The notes under the pieces: generated by a model
What the model saw: the letters and a program-made list of their open reading frames with translations, nothing else
What the model was told of the DNA's origin: nothing
Databases searched by the model: none
Assembly (NCBI GenBank): GCA_025757845.1
Contig: CP107211.1
Location: forward strand, 1,116,001-1,180,000
Source: Oscillospiraceae bacterium
GTDB lineage: Bacteria > Bacillota > Clostridia > Oscillospirales > Ruminococcaceae
Reading direction: 5' to 3'
Length of the DNA: 64,000 nucleotides
Part shown: in pieces, positions 41,831 through 50,476 of the stretch
How the letters are laid out: every line of letters starts with the position of its first letter
How positions within the stretch are numbered: the stretch's first letter is position 1
Translations under genes and position numbers: made by a program

Positions 41831-43066
41831 ATGAAACAGCAGTTTGCAGCAAAACACCCGTGGACGATCCTTGCCGCCGGGGCCGCCATTCAGGTGCTCA
41901 CGGGGCTTCCGGCGGCGTGGGGCGTGTTCCAGCAGCCGGTCATGGAGGAATACGGCCTGTCGGAGCAGGGGGCGGGGTATGCGTTTGGCATCCTCATCGC
42001 GGCCTTCGGTGTGGGGTGCGTGCTGGGCGGCTTCCTGCAGGACAGGCACGGCCCCCGCTGCGCGGGCCTGTGGGGCACCGCCCTGCTCTGCGGCGGCTTT
42101 TTTGCGGCGGGCCTGCTACCGCCGGGCAGCGCAGAGGCGTTCTTTCTGGCGTTCAGCATCCCGGCGGGGCTGGGCACGGCGTTTTTGTATCCGTCCATCC
42201 AGTCCTGCGCCCAGAAGTGGTACGCCGACCGCAAGGGGCTGGCCACCGGCGTCATCGGCGGGGCGGTGGGCCTGAGCGGTGCCTTCCTCACCGTATTCGT
42301 GCGCACGGCAGTGCGGGGATTTTGGGTCGTGCAGGGCATCCGGGGGGCCTTCTGGGCACTGGGTGCGGTCACCCTGCCGGTATGCCTTGTGGGCAGTCTG
42401 CTTTTGCAGGACCCGCCGCAGACCGGGCAGACCCAAAAACCGCAGGAGAACGGCAAAAACACCATTGACCTTGCCCCGCAGCAGATGCTGCGCACAAAGC
42501 AGTACTGGCTGTGCGCCGGAGCGGTGTGCTTTTCTACCCCTGCAGTGCTGCTGTTCAGCCCCATTATTTTAAAGCTGGGCATGGAGCGCGGGTTGGAGGA
42601 GCAGGCGGCGCTATGGAGCGTGGTACTGGGCAGCGTGGGCAGTGCGGCAGGCCGCCTGCTGATGCCCCTGCTCAGTGACCGAATCGGCCGCCGCCCCACC
42701 GACATGCTGCTGTTTGCGGTGTCTGCCGGGCTGTCGGCGGGGTTTGCCTTTGCACAGGGCTGGGGCGTGGTGGCCTGCTATGCGGGCCTCACCTTCTGCT
42801 ACTCGGCGCTGGCGGCGGTTCTGCCGGCCCTTTCCACCGACCTGTTTGGCTTCCCCCATGCGGGGGTCAACTATGGCTTTCTGGCGCTGGGGCAGAGCGT
42901 GGGCAGCCTTGCCTTTCCGTTTGCAGCCAATTTCTTCGGGCTGGAAGCCGGTCGGCACTGGATGGCTGTGGCAGCAGCCGGGGCCGGCTTTGCCTGCATC
43001 CGGGCCTTGCGGCCGGTGGAACCGTCTGCTGGGCGCGGACAGCAGGGCATGGACCGGACCTGCTGA
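41831..43066 (+). CDS. MFS transporter of the OFA (oxalate/formate antiporter-like) type
   Basis: This 411-residue membrane protein has twelve predicted helices. It contains the major-facilitator loop FLQDRHGPRCAG between helices 2 and 3. The segment SCAQKWYADRKGLATGVIGG marks the OFA subfamily, and the second-half loop is LLSDRIGRRPTDMLLF. OFA proteins move small organic acids, but the substrate cannot be read. The gene starts after GAGGTGAAACG and diverges from hisS. Its codon use is G/C-ending, unlike the highly expressed genes that follow. No terminator is obvious after it. Confidence 0.8.
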   Translation: MKQQFAAKHPWTILAAGAAIQVLTGLPAAWGVFQQPVMEEYGLSEQGAGYAFGILIAAFGVGCVLGGFLQDRHGPRCAGLWGTALLCGGFFAAGLLPPGSAEAFFLAFSIPAGLGTAFLYPSIQSCAQKWYADRKGLATGVIGGAVGLSGAFLTVFVRTAVRGFWVVQGIRGAFWALGAVTLPVCLVGSLLLQDPPQTGQTQKPQENGKNTIDLAPQQMLRTKQYWLCAGAVCFSTPAVLLFSPIILKLGMERGLEEQAALWSVVLGSVGSAAGRLLMPLLSDRIGRRPTDMLLFAVSAGLSAGFAFAQGWGVVACYAGLTFCYSALAAVLPALSTDLFGFPHAGVNYGFLALGQSVGSLAFPFAANFFGLEAGRHWMAVAAAGAGFACIRALRPVEPSAGRGQQGMDRTC

Positions 43067-43169
43067 CAGAATTGACAGAAAAATGACAAATGCCCGGCAG
43101 AAAGCGGACGAATTGACAGTTAGATGGAAATGACCAGAAAGAGAATTGCGGATTTTTGGCGGAAATGTC

Positions 43170-43198
43170 TTGCAAAATGCGCGCGCATTCTCTATAAT
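43170..43198 (+). promoter_or_regulatory. Promoter with a palindrome filling its spacer
   Basis: TTGCAA (43170-43175) and TATAAT (43193-43198) are 17 bases apart. The first 14 bases of the spacer, AATGCGCGCGCATT (43176-43189), are a perfect palindrome. A repressor or redox regulator bound there would block RNA polymerase. The leader from here to the gene is about 130 bases. Confidence 0.7.
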
Positions 43199-43336
43199 AA
43201 AATCATGCGTGGTAGTGCTGTGCGGCCGAAAGAGAGAGCGGCCCGCGCAGCCGATGCAAAACGGGAGGACGAGCTGTGCCGGCAGGGCGCAGCCGTGTTC
43301 CCGCCAAGCGACATTTGTCAAAAGGAGAGTATGATT

Positions 43337-44038
43337 ATGACCTATTCGCAGCAAGTACAGAATATGTGCCCGATCACCAAAGGTCCTAAGCATGGTCCGG
43401 CTCCCATCCCCGAAGAGGGCGCATGGGTCAAGGCCTACGAGATCAAGGACATCAGCGGCTACACCCACGGTGTGGGCTGGTGTGCACCTCAGCAGGGCAC
43501 CTGCAAGCTGTCTCTGAACATCAAGAACGGCGTCATCGAAGAGGCTCTGGTGGAGACCATCGGCTGCTCCGGCATGACCCACTCTGCTGCTATGGCAGGC
43601 GAGATCCTGCCCGGCAAGACCATTCTGGAAGCTCTGAACACCGACCTGGTGTGCGACGCCATCAACGTGGCTATGCGTGAGCTGTTCCTGCAGATCGTCT
43701 ACGGCCGCAGCCAGACCGCTTTCTCTGAGGACGGTCTGCCCATCGGCGCAGGTCTGGATGACCTGGGCAAGGGCCTGCGCTCCATGACCGGCACCATCTT
43801 CTCCACCAAGGAAAAGGGCGTCCGTTACCTGGAGCTGACCGAGGGCTACATCAACAAGCTGGCTCTGGATGCCAACGATGAGGTCATCGGCTATCAGTTC
43901 GTCAAGCTGGGCAAGATGATGGAGGACATCCGTCACGGCAAGACCCCCAACGAGGCTTACGAGAAGAACGTGGGTACTTACGGCCGCTTCAGCAAGGAGC
44001 AGGGCGCTGTCAAGTACATCGACCCGCGTGAGGAATAA
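43337..44038 (+). CDS. Fe-S-scaffold-like partner of the GGGtGRT protein
   Basis: The 233-residue protein resembles NifU/IscU-type scaffold proteins annotated beside GGGtGRT proteins in Clostridia. Possible cluster-binding cysteines are in GWCAPQQGTCKL and ETIGCSGMTHSA, with another in DLVCDAIN. I start at the second ATG (43337), nine bases after AAGGAG, because the ATG at 43331 is too close. Strong use of GCT, TCT and CGT codons suggests high expression. It lies 17 bases before the GGGtGRT gene. A general Isc or Suf machinery is not nearby, so its client is probably specific. Confidence 0.75.
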   Translation: MTYSQQVQNMCPITKGPKHGPAPIPEEGAWVKAYEIKDISGYTHGVGWCAPQQGTCKLSLNIKNGVIEEALVETIGCSGMTHSAAMAGEILPGKTILEALNTDLVCDAINVAMRELFLQIVYGRSQTAFSEDGLPIGAGLDDLGKGLRSMTGTIFSTKEKGVRYLELTEGYINKLALDANDEVIGYQFVKLGKMMEDIRHGKTPNEAYEKNVGTYGRFSKEQGAVKYIDPREE

Positions 44039-44055
44039 GAGAGGAGGAACAACTC

Positions 44056-45054
44056 ATGGCAACTTTTGAATCTATGGATCGCCGCATGCCGAAGATCGAG
44101 GCATGCCTGAAGGCCAACGGCCTGGAGTCTCTGGACGCTTGCAACGAGATGCTCCTCGCCAAGGGCATCGACTGCGACAAGATCGTTCGCGGCGTGCAGC
44201 CCATCTGCTTTGATAACGCTGTCTGGGCATACACCCTGGGCACTGCCATCGCTGTGAAGCGCGGCCTGACCGACGCAGCCGAGTGCGCTGCCGCCATCGG
44301 TGAGGGCCTGGAGGCTTTCACCATCCCCGGTTCTGTCGCTGAGCAGCGTCAGGTCGGTCTGGGCCACGGCAACCTGGGCGCTCGTCTGCTGAGCGAGGAC
44401 ACCACCTGCTTCGCTTTCCTGGCAGGCCACGAGTCCTTTGCTGCTGCTGAGGGTGCCATCGGCATCGCCCGCACCGCAAACAAGGTCCGCAAGACCCCTC
44501 TGCGCGTCATCCTGAACGGCCTGGGCAAGGACGCAGCTTACATCATTTCCCGTATCAACGGCTTCACCTATGTGCAGACCGAGTACGACATCCCCACCCA
44601 GACCCTGAAGGTCGTCAAGGAGATCCCCTTCTCCGAGGGTGAGCGCGCAGCCGTCAAGTGCTACGGCGCTAACGATGTCATGGAGGGCGTTGCCATCATG
44701 AAGAAGGAGGACGTCCAGTGCTCCATCACCGGCAACTCCACCAACCCCGTCCGCTTCCAGCACCTGGTTGCAGGCACCTATAAGAAGTGGGCCATCGAGA
44801 ACGGCAAGAAGTACTTCTCCGTTGCTTCCGGCGGCGGCACGGGCCGTACCCTGCACCCCGATAACGTGGCAGCAGGCCCCGCAAGCTACGGCCTGACCGA
44901 CTCTCTGGGCCGTGTGCACGGTGATGCTCAGTTCGCTGGCTCTTCCTCCGTGCCCGCTCACGTTGAGATGATGGGTCTGATCGGCATGGGCAACAACCCC
45001 ATGGTCGGCGCTACCGTTGCATGCGCTGTTGCTGCAGCTCAGGCTAACGCCTAA
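44056..45054 (+). CDS. GGGtGRT-family protein
   Basis: The 332-residue protein carries the namesake motif SGGGTGRTLHPDN near residue 260. Further conserved-looking segments are VRGVQPICFDNAVWAYTLG, GHGNLGARLL, SITGNSTNPVRFQHLVAGTY and VHGDAQFAGSSSVPAHVEMM. The family has no assigned biochemical role. The glycine loop might bind a nucleotide or another phosphate ligand. No signal peptide or membrane helix is present. It is cotranscribed with the scaffold-like gene and has the same codon bias for high expression. A terminator follows at once. Confidence 0.85.
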   Translation: MATFESMDRRMPKIEACLKANGLESLDACNEMLLAKGIDCDKIVRGVQPICFDNAVWAYTLGTAIAVKRGLTDAAECAAAIGEGLEAFTIPGSVAEQRQVGLGHGNLGARLLSEDTTCFAFLAGHESFAAAEGAIGIARTANKVRKTPLRVILNGLGKDAAYIISRINGFTYVQTEYDIPTQTLKVVKEIPFSEGERAAVKCYGANDVMEGVAIMKKEDVQCSITGNSTNPVRFQHLVAGTYKKWAIENGKKYFSVASGGGTGRTLHPDNVAAGPASYGLTDSLGRVHGDAQFAGSSSVPAHVEMMGLIGMGNNPMVGATVACAVAAAQANA

Positions 45055-45073
45055 TTATTCCCTAGTTCGGCAG

Positions 45074-45110
45074 AGGGGAGCTGCGTTCCGAATGCGCGGC
45101 TCCCCTTTTT
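45074..45110 (+). terminator. Terminator of the GGGtGRT operon
   Basis: AGGGGAGCTGCG and CGCGGCTCCCCT form a stem with one bulge around TTCCGAATG, followed by TTTTT. Confidence 0.85.
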
Positions 45111-45178
45111 ATGCTGATAGATGTTCGCATGGACAAACCATGAAACAAACACCAAGAAGAAGGAAGGAAGATCCAATC

Positions 45179-47080
45179 ATGAGAAAACGCATTGCTGCGT
45201 TTGCACTGGCATCCGTCATGGCCCTGAGCCTGTTCGGCTGCGGCGCAAAGAGCAACTCCGCCTCCTCTGCTGCAGGTGTCTCCGGTGACTTTACCGGCAC
45301 CGCAAAGGGCATGGGCGGCGACGTGACCGTCACCCTGACCCTGACCGACAGCAAGATCACCGGCTGCACTGCTGAGGGCGCCGACGAGACCCAGGGCATT
45401 GGTACCCTAGCTCTGGAGCAGCTGCCCGGCCAGATCGCTGAGACCGGCAGCATCGCTGTGGACGGCGTCTCCGGTGCTACCATCACCTCCGATGCCATCA
45501 AGGAGGCTGCAGCCGCCGCTCTGACCGCTGCCGGCCTGAACGCTGACGACTACAAGACCGCTGTCGAGGCCGACACCACCAAGGCAGAGGACTCCACCAT
45601 TGACGCAGATGTTGCCATCGTGGGCGCAGGCGGCGCAGGCATGACTGCTGCCATCACCGCTGCTGCTGAGGGCAAGAGCGTTGTCATCCTGGAGAGCCAG
45701 CCCATGGTGGGCGGCAACTCCGTCCGTGCCACCGGCGGCATGAACGCTGGCGACACCGTGTACCAGGACGAGAACGAGTTCGGCGAGTCCGCAGGCGTGG
45801 AAAAGACCCTGAAGACTGCTGCTGAAAAGTACGCCGACAACGCTACCATCACCGCTCTGGCTAAGACTGTTTCTGAGCAGTGGGCTGCTTATCAGGCTGA
45901 CCCCAAGGGCTACTTTGACAGCGTGGAGCTGATGGAGCTGGACACCATGATCGGCGGCAAGGGTCTGAATAACCCTGAGCTGGTGGAGACCCTGTGCTCC
46001 AACAGTGCCGACGCTATCGACTGGCTGGACGAGCACGGCATCACTCTGCACAGCGTGTCCAGCTTCGGCGGCGCATCCGTCAAGCGTATCCATCGCCCCG
46101 TGGACGGCGACGGCAAGACCGTTTCCGTTGGCTCTTACATGATCCCTCTGCTGCAGGAGAACTGCGACAAGGCTGGTGTGCAGACTCTGCTGAACACCAC
46201 CGCTACCGAGATCCTGACCGACGCCAACGGCGCTGCTGTGGGCGTGAAGGCTACCGGTGCTTCCGGTGAGACCGTCACCGTCAATGCCAAGGCCGTTGTG
46301 CTGGCCACTGGCGGTTTCGGCGCAAACCTGGACATGGTCACCAAGTACAAGCCGGAGCTGAAGGGCTTCATGACCACCAATGCCGCTGGCGCTCAGGGCC
46401 AGGGCATTGAGATGGCAACCGCCATCGGTGCCGACACCGTGGATATGGATCAGATCCAGATCCACCCCACCGTGGAAGCCAACACCGCTGCCCTGATCAC
46501 CGAGGGCCTGCGCGGCGACGGTGCCGTGCTGATCAACGCCGAGGGCAAGCGCTTCATCGACGAAGTGGGCACCCGTGACGTGGTCTCCGCAGCCGAGATC
46601 GCACAGACCGGCAGCTACAGCTGGCTGGTGGTCGATCAGGCTATGGTCGATGCTTCCAGCGTCATCCAGGGCTACATCAAGAAGGGCTACACCGTGACCG
46701 GTGAGACCTACGAGGAACTGGGCAAGGCCATGGGCGTCGATGAGACTGCTTTTGCCGAGACCATGAACACCTGGAATGGCTACGTTGAGGCCAAGAACGA
46801 CCCCGACTTCGGCCGCACCAGCTTCGCCAACCCCCTGAACACCGCTCCGTACTACGCCATCAAGGTCACCGCTGGTGTGCATCACACCATGGGCGGCCTG
46901 AAGATCAACACCAATACTGAGGTGCTGAAGGCTGACGGCAGCGTGATCCCCGGTCTGTTCGCAGCCGGTGAGGTCACCGGCGGTGTGCACGGTGCAAACC
47001 GTCTGGGCGGCAACGCTGTGGCTGACTTCACCGTCTTTGGTCGCATTGCAGGTGCCGCTGCCAGCAAGTACGCTGCATGA
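45179..47080 (+). CDS. Lipoprotein flavo-reductase with FMN-binding and FAD fumarate-reductase-like domains
   Basis: The 633-residue extracellular lipoprotein has a lipobox (LSLFGCG). An FMN-binding domain follows whose GVSGATITSD motif is the type flavinylated on threonine by ApbE. The FAD domain begins VAIVGAGGAGMTAAITAAAE. Catalytic residues of the fumarate/urocanate reductase group are visible: GTRDVVSAAE, GVHHTMGGL and GANRLGGNAVADF. Such enzymes reduce an unsaturated acid outside the cell using membrane-derived electrons. The electron acceptor here (fumarate, urocanate or another) is unknown. T-ending codons suggest high expression. The stop overlaps the next start by four bases. Confidence 0.9.
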   Translation: MRKRIAAFALASVMALSLFGCGAKSNSASSAAGVSGDFTGTAKGMGGDVTVTLTLTDSKITGCTAEGADETQGIGTLALEQLPGQIAETGSIAVDGVSGATITSDAIKEAAAAALTAAGLNADDYKTAVEADTTKAEDSTIDADVAIVGAGGAGMTAAITAAAEGKSVVILESQPMVGGNSVRATGGMNAGDTVYQDENEFGESAGVEKTLKTAAEKYADNATITALAKTVSEQWAAYQADPKGYFDSVELMELDTMIGGKGLNNPELVETLCSNSADAIDWLDEHGITLHSVSSFGGASVKRIHRPVDGDGKTVSVGSYMIPLLQENCDKAGVQTLLNTTATEILTDANGAAVGVKATGASGETVTVNAKAVVLATGGFGANLDMVTKYKPELKGFMTTNAAGAQGQGIEMATAIGADTVDMDQIQIHPTVEANTAALITEGLRGDGAVLINAEGKRFIDEVGTRDVVSAAEIAQTGSYSWLVVDQAMVDASSVIQGYIKKGYTVTGETYEELGKAMGVDETAFAETMNTWNGYVEAKNDPDFGRTSFANPLNTAPYYAIKVTAGVHHTMGGLKINTNTEVLKADGSVIPGLFAAGEVTGGVHGANRLGGNAVADFTVFGRIAGAAASKYAA

Positions 47081-47475
47081 GCGTGACCAAAAAATCTGAC
47101 GCAGCTTCCGGCAAAAAACGCTGGAAGCCGTGGCAGAAGAACCTGATCTTTGCTCTGGTGGTGCTGGCCGTGGCAGCGGCGCTGTACTTTGGTTGGCGCG
47201 CGGCCCGCGGCAGCAAGGGCACGGGTCTGGAAGCAGTCGTTGACTTTGGCAGCGGCGCATCTGAGACCCTCTCGCTGGACGAAGATCATGATTACCTGTA
47301 TGATGTGGGCGACTATGTGGTCCACCTGCAGGTAAAAGACGGCGCGATCGCGTTTTTGGACAGCCAGTGCCCCGATCATATCTGTGAGCAATTCGGCTGG
47401 CTGGACAAGGACGGTGCCTGGGCGGCTTGTGTGCCGGCAGGCGTGTATGTGGTGGTGCAGGAAGCTGCTTCCTGA
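47077..47475 (+). CDS. Membrane-anchored NusG domain II protein (copy 2)
   Basis: The 132-residue protein has a basic cytosolic N-terminus, one helix (LIFALVVLAVAAALYFGW) and an outside beta domain with CPDHICEQFGW. The ATGA overlap with the flavoprotein gene implies coupled translation and a shared location at the outer face of the membrane. A role in electron delivery or flavin transfer to the reductase is plausible but unproven. It is a paralogue of the protein at 20420; both keep the same two cysteines. No ApbE gene is in the window. Confidence 0.85.
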   Translation: MSVTKKSDAASGKKRWKPWQKNLIFALVVLAVAAALYFGWRAARGSKGTGLEAVVDFGSGASETLSLDEDHDYLYDVGDYVVHLQVKDGAIAFLDSQCPDHICEQFGWLDKDGAWAACVPAGVYVVVQEAAS

Positions 47476-47500
47476 CCGCTGTACCGACGAGCTGAAAATG

Positions 47501-47543
47501 AGAAAAGGGCAGTGTGCCGGGGCTCCGGTGCACTGCCTTTTCT
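47501..47543 (+). terminator. Terminator of the flavo-reductase operon
   Basis: AGAAAAGGGCAGTG pairs with CACTGCCTTTTCT, with inner GCCGG/CCGG pairing. A T-rich second arm follows. Confidence 0.8.
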
Positions 47544-47610
47544 GCGTGTCCGCGGGAAAAATTAGGTGGGATTTCTAAAAATAATTCCAATTTTTTAGCT
47601 GATTTGCCAC

Positions 47611-47639
47611 TTGACAGCGGCGCATATTCTTGCTATTTT
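47611..47639 (+). promoter_or_regulatory. Promoter of the secreted orphan gene
   Basis: TTGACA (47611-47616), a 17-base spacer and TATTTT (47634-47639) lie 58 bases upstream of the start. Confidence 0.7.
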
Positions 47640-47697
47640 AAAACTGGGAGAATATGGCGGCACCGGATCGGTGCCCCCGCCGAAAGGAGAATGCTTT

Positions 47698-48390
47698 ATG
47701 AAGATGCGCAGAATCGCGGGTCTGCTGCTCACTGCCGCCTGTGCAGTGTCGCTGCTTTGCCCGGCCGCATGGGCTGTGAATGCCAGCAGCGTGGATAAGA
47801 GCGGCGGCAATGTCCGTCTGAGCTATCGTTTGCAGATGCCTGCCGTGGAGGATTCCGCCAAGATCGGCGAAGATGTGAAGGCGCAGGTCAAGACCACGGC
47901 CCGCCGCACCAGCAATAGCGTGGTGGAGATCGACATGAACAGCCGTGCGGATGCTGAAAGCCAGCTGGGCATGAAGTTTGTGTCCAGCAGCACCTTTGAT
48001 GCCCTTCCGCAGGGCGGCGGGACGGACAATGTGGTGGTTTCGTTCAAGCCGTCCCAGAAGATCACCAATACCATGTACAACCAGTACCGCACGGACGGTG
48101 CCGTGTCGCTGACCTTTGCGGCAAGCACCCGCTGGGATGGCAGCGATGAAGCTGCGGTGGAGGAGTCGGTCACCGCGCCGGGTGCCTCGTATGCCAAGGC
48201 AGATTACACCGCAGCCAACGGTCAGGTCTACCAGATCTACAGCGTGAAGGATGCTGCAGGCAATGTAACGGCCCAGTACACCGTGTTCCAGCACGGTGCC
48301 ACCACCTATCTGCTGTGTGCCCAGAGCACCGGTGCCATGCCGCAGAACTACCTGAACGCCTTGCTGGACACCCTGAATTATCCGGCATAA
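47698..48390 (+). CDS. Secreted protein of unknown function
   Basis: The 230-residue product has a clear Sec signal peptide (MKMRRIAGLLLTAACAVSLL, cleavage after PAAWA). The mature part is beta-rich, with no cysteine in its first part and one near the end. ATG 47698 is eight bases after AAGGAG. It has its own promoter and terminator, so it is a single-gene unit. The C-terminal segment YQIYSVKDAAGNVTAQYTVF looks like a small beta-sandwich. I do not recognise a family. Confidence 0.75.
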   Translation: MKMRRIAGLLLTAACAVSLLCPAAWAVNASSVDKSGGNVRLSYRLQMPAVEDSAKIGEDVKAQVKTTARRTSNSVVEIDMNSRADAESQLGMKFVSSSTFDALPQGGGTDNVVVSFKPSQKITNTMYNQYRTDGAVSLTFAASTRWDGSDEAAVEESVTAPGASYAKADYTAANGQVYQIYSVKDAAGNVTAQYTVFQHGATTYLLCAQSTGAMPQNYLNALLDTLNYPA

Positions 48391-48406
48391 AATTTGCTTG
48401 AATCAA

Positions 48407-48444
48407 AACAAGGCCCCGTGTGCTGATGCACACGGGGCCTTGTT
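48407..48444. terminator. Bidirectional terminator
   Basis: AACAAGGCCCCGTGTGC and GCACACGGGGCCTTGTT form a perfect 17-bp stem around TGAT. It separates the convergent secreted-protein and Mrr genes. Confidence 0.9.
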
Positions 48445-48455
48445 CGTTGTTGAAA

Positions 48456-49370
48456 TCAATTTTCTTGGAAATAGTCACTGTCGACGCGTTTGATGAGGTA
48501 GGCTTTTTGCGTGGAAACACCCACACCGTATTCGATCATCAGTTCAGTCAGGCGCTTACCGTCTACAAGGATGATGTGTTGAGCATCTGCAAATTCTCTG
48601 GCTTTTGAAGAAAACCGGGCAGTCGTGATAAAAAGACCTTTTTCCACTTTGGGCGGCCCCATCATGGCGCCTGCGAATTTTTGCAGTTCGGGCTTGCCGA
48701 TGGTAACATCCGGCTTCCAGCGCTTAGCTTGAATATAGATTAGATTGAAACCGAGCTTATCTTCATGGATGATACCGTCTACGCCGTCATCTCCGCTGTA
48801 GCGGGTGACAAAACCCTCGCCGTAATCCATGGCTTTCATCAGATCAACCACGAGATGTTCAAAGAAAGCCGGAGACTGCCCCAGAACAGCGGTCAGAAGA
48901 TCGTCGGCAAGCTGGTCATTGATGAGCGTATACACCCGTTCAAAGGTCTCTTGCGGAGTTTCAGAGGTATCTGCGTTGGATGAGTCGGGAACAACAGGTA
49001 CAACCGCTGCATCGCAGTTGTTTTTGTGCCGGTAGAACTCCAGAAATTCCGGGCATTTCTCTGCCAACAAAGCATTCGTGATGGGAACATTGCTCTCCAG
49101 AAGTTCCCGGCCAGACGGAGTGATCTGGATGTATCCACGCTGCGAAGAATCCAACATCTGTGCTTTTTTCAGATAAGTTTTGGCCCAGCCCACACGACCG
49201 GCAAATATACTGCTCTGTGGATTGCTGGGCAGGGGCTCTGCAAGCTCCTCGTCGGTCAAATGGAGAAAACCTGCAACAAAATTGCGCACGTCCTTCATAG
49301 AATGCGCCGAACCGTCCTGCAAAGCAAGCAAAACGAGGCGATATAATTCATTGTATTTTGGAATTGCCAT
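48456..49370 (-). CDS. Mrr-type (type IV) restriction endonuclease
   Basis: The 304-residue protein has an N-terminal winged-helix Mrr_N domain (residues 1-95). The C-terminal PD-(D/E)xK nuclease core reads GDDGVDGIIHEDKLGFNL followed by YIQAKRW, the D...QAK form of Mrr. Mrr enzymes cut DNA carrying foreign methylation. The start at 49370 follows GCAGGAGGAAGTTTC. It is encoded after a pseudouridine synthase gene on the same strand. No methyltransferase or other defence gene is adjacent, as expected for a stand-alone type IV enzyme. Confidence 0.88.
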   Translation of the reverse strand: MAIPKYNELYRLVLLALQDGSAHSMKDVRNFVAGFLHLTDEELAEPLPSNPQSSIFAGRVGWAKTYLKKAQMLDSSQRGYIQITPSGRELLESNVPITNALLAEKCPEFLEFYRHKNNCDAAVVPVVPDSSNADTSETPQETFERVYTLINDQLADDLLTAVLGQSPAFFEHLVVDLMKAMDYGEGFVTRYSGDDGVDGIIHEDKLGFNLIYIQAKRWKPDVTIGKPELQKFAGAMMGPPKVEKGLFITTARFSSKAREFADAQHIILVDGKRLTELMIEYGVGVSTQKAYLIKRVDSDYFQEN

Positions 49371-49415
49371 GAAACTTCCTCCTGCACATGATCCTGCCGC
49401 AAACGTTCCATGCGC

Positions 49416-50366
49416 TTACTTCAGTGTTCCGTCCAGCACTTGGTTGTAGTACCAGGGCTTCGGGGCGCGGAAGGTCTTGCCGCTGAGGAAGGCAAAATCC
49501 GGCTGGGTGAAGCGGGGCATGGTCAGCTCATAAGCGCACAGGGCCTGATACTTGAGCTTCAGCTCCCGGTTGGCGCTGTTGTTGCCATACTTGCTGTCGC
49601 CCAGGATGGGGCAGCCGATACTGGCCATGTGGGCACGGATCTGGTGGGTGCGGCCGGTGATCAGCTTCACTTTGAGCAGGGCCAGACGACCGGAAACGGC
49701 AATGGTCTCGTACTGGGTCTCCACTTCCTTGGCACCGGGCTGCTTGTCCTCCACGATCTTCACGATGCCGCGGTCGGCGTCCTTGAGCAGGTAGCCGCCC
49801 AGGGTGGCGTCCGGCGGCACAGGGCGGCCGAAGGTGACGCAGAGGTAGGTCTTTTGCACGTCACGGTTCTTGATGGCGGCCAGAAACAGCTCCTCGGCCT
49901 CCGGGGTCTTGGCAATGATCACCAAGCCGCTGGTGCCGGTGTCCAGCCGGTGGCACAGGGCCGGGGTGTACAGGTCGTTCTCCTTGTACTCCCCCTGCTG
50001 GTTCAGGTAGAGCAGGGCGCGGTTCAGCAGGGTGTCATCGTCCGGGCCGTCCACGGAAAGGCCGGCGGGCTTGTTCACGATGAGGATCTGCGGGCAGTCG
50101 TACACCACCTGCGCCGGGCCGCGGGCGTTCTTCCACGCCGGGCCCTCCACTCGCTTGTCGGCGTCCAGAACTTCGTCCAGAATGAACAGCTTGATCTCGT
50201 CGCCCGCCATCACGCGGGTGGAAAGCGGCTGCTTTTTGCCGTTGAGCTTGATCTTGTTTTCCCGCAGCGCCTTGTTCAGGCGACCGGGGGTCAGGGCGGG
50301 GTACTGCTGGGTCAGATAATTGTCCAGCCGGGTAGGGGCAAGACACTTTACTTTTAAAATTTTCAC
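49416..50366 (-). CDS. RluC/RluD-family pseudouridine synthase
   Basis: The 316-residue enzyme has an N-terminal S4 RNA-binding domain (RLDNYLTQQYPALTPGRLNK). The catalytic domain has HRLDTGTSGLVI, where Asp is the nucleophile, and GRTHQIRAHMASIGCPILGD. It modifies rRNA uridines; the target helix is not deducible. It is better conserved than the RluA-like protein at 23306, and the two probably have different targets. Mrr is encoded 45 bases downstream. Confidence 0.93.
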   Translation of the reverse strand: MKILKVKCLAPTRLDNYLTQQYPALTPGRLNKALRENKIKLNGKKQPLSTRVMAGDEIKLFILDEVLDADKRVEGPAWKNARGPAQVVYDCPQILIVNKPAGLSVDGPDDDTLLNRALLYLNQQGEYKENDLYTPALCHRLDTGTSGLVIIAKTPEAEELFLAAIKNRDVQKTYLCVTFGRPVPPDATLGGYLLKDADRGIVKIVEDKQPGAKEVETQYETIAVSGRLALLKVKLITGRTHQIRAHMASIGCPILGDSKYGNNSANRELKLKYQALCAYELTMPRFTQPDFAFLSGKTFRAPKPWYYNQVLDGTLK

Positions 50367-50476
50367 GGGAAATTCCTCTCTATCTTAAAATCAGTCGCAA
50401 TAGAATGGGTTCTTGATTCGTTTTTATTGTAGCGGAACGGAAACGTTCCGTCAAGCAAGAGAAAGAAGGTTTTCGT

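Noticed and set aside
48456..50366. A defence island around the Mrr gene
   Set aside because: Neighbours are a housekeeping pseudouridine synthase and a secreted orphan; no methyltransferase, helicase or other defence gene is adjacent.
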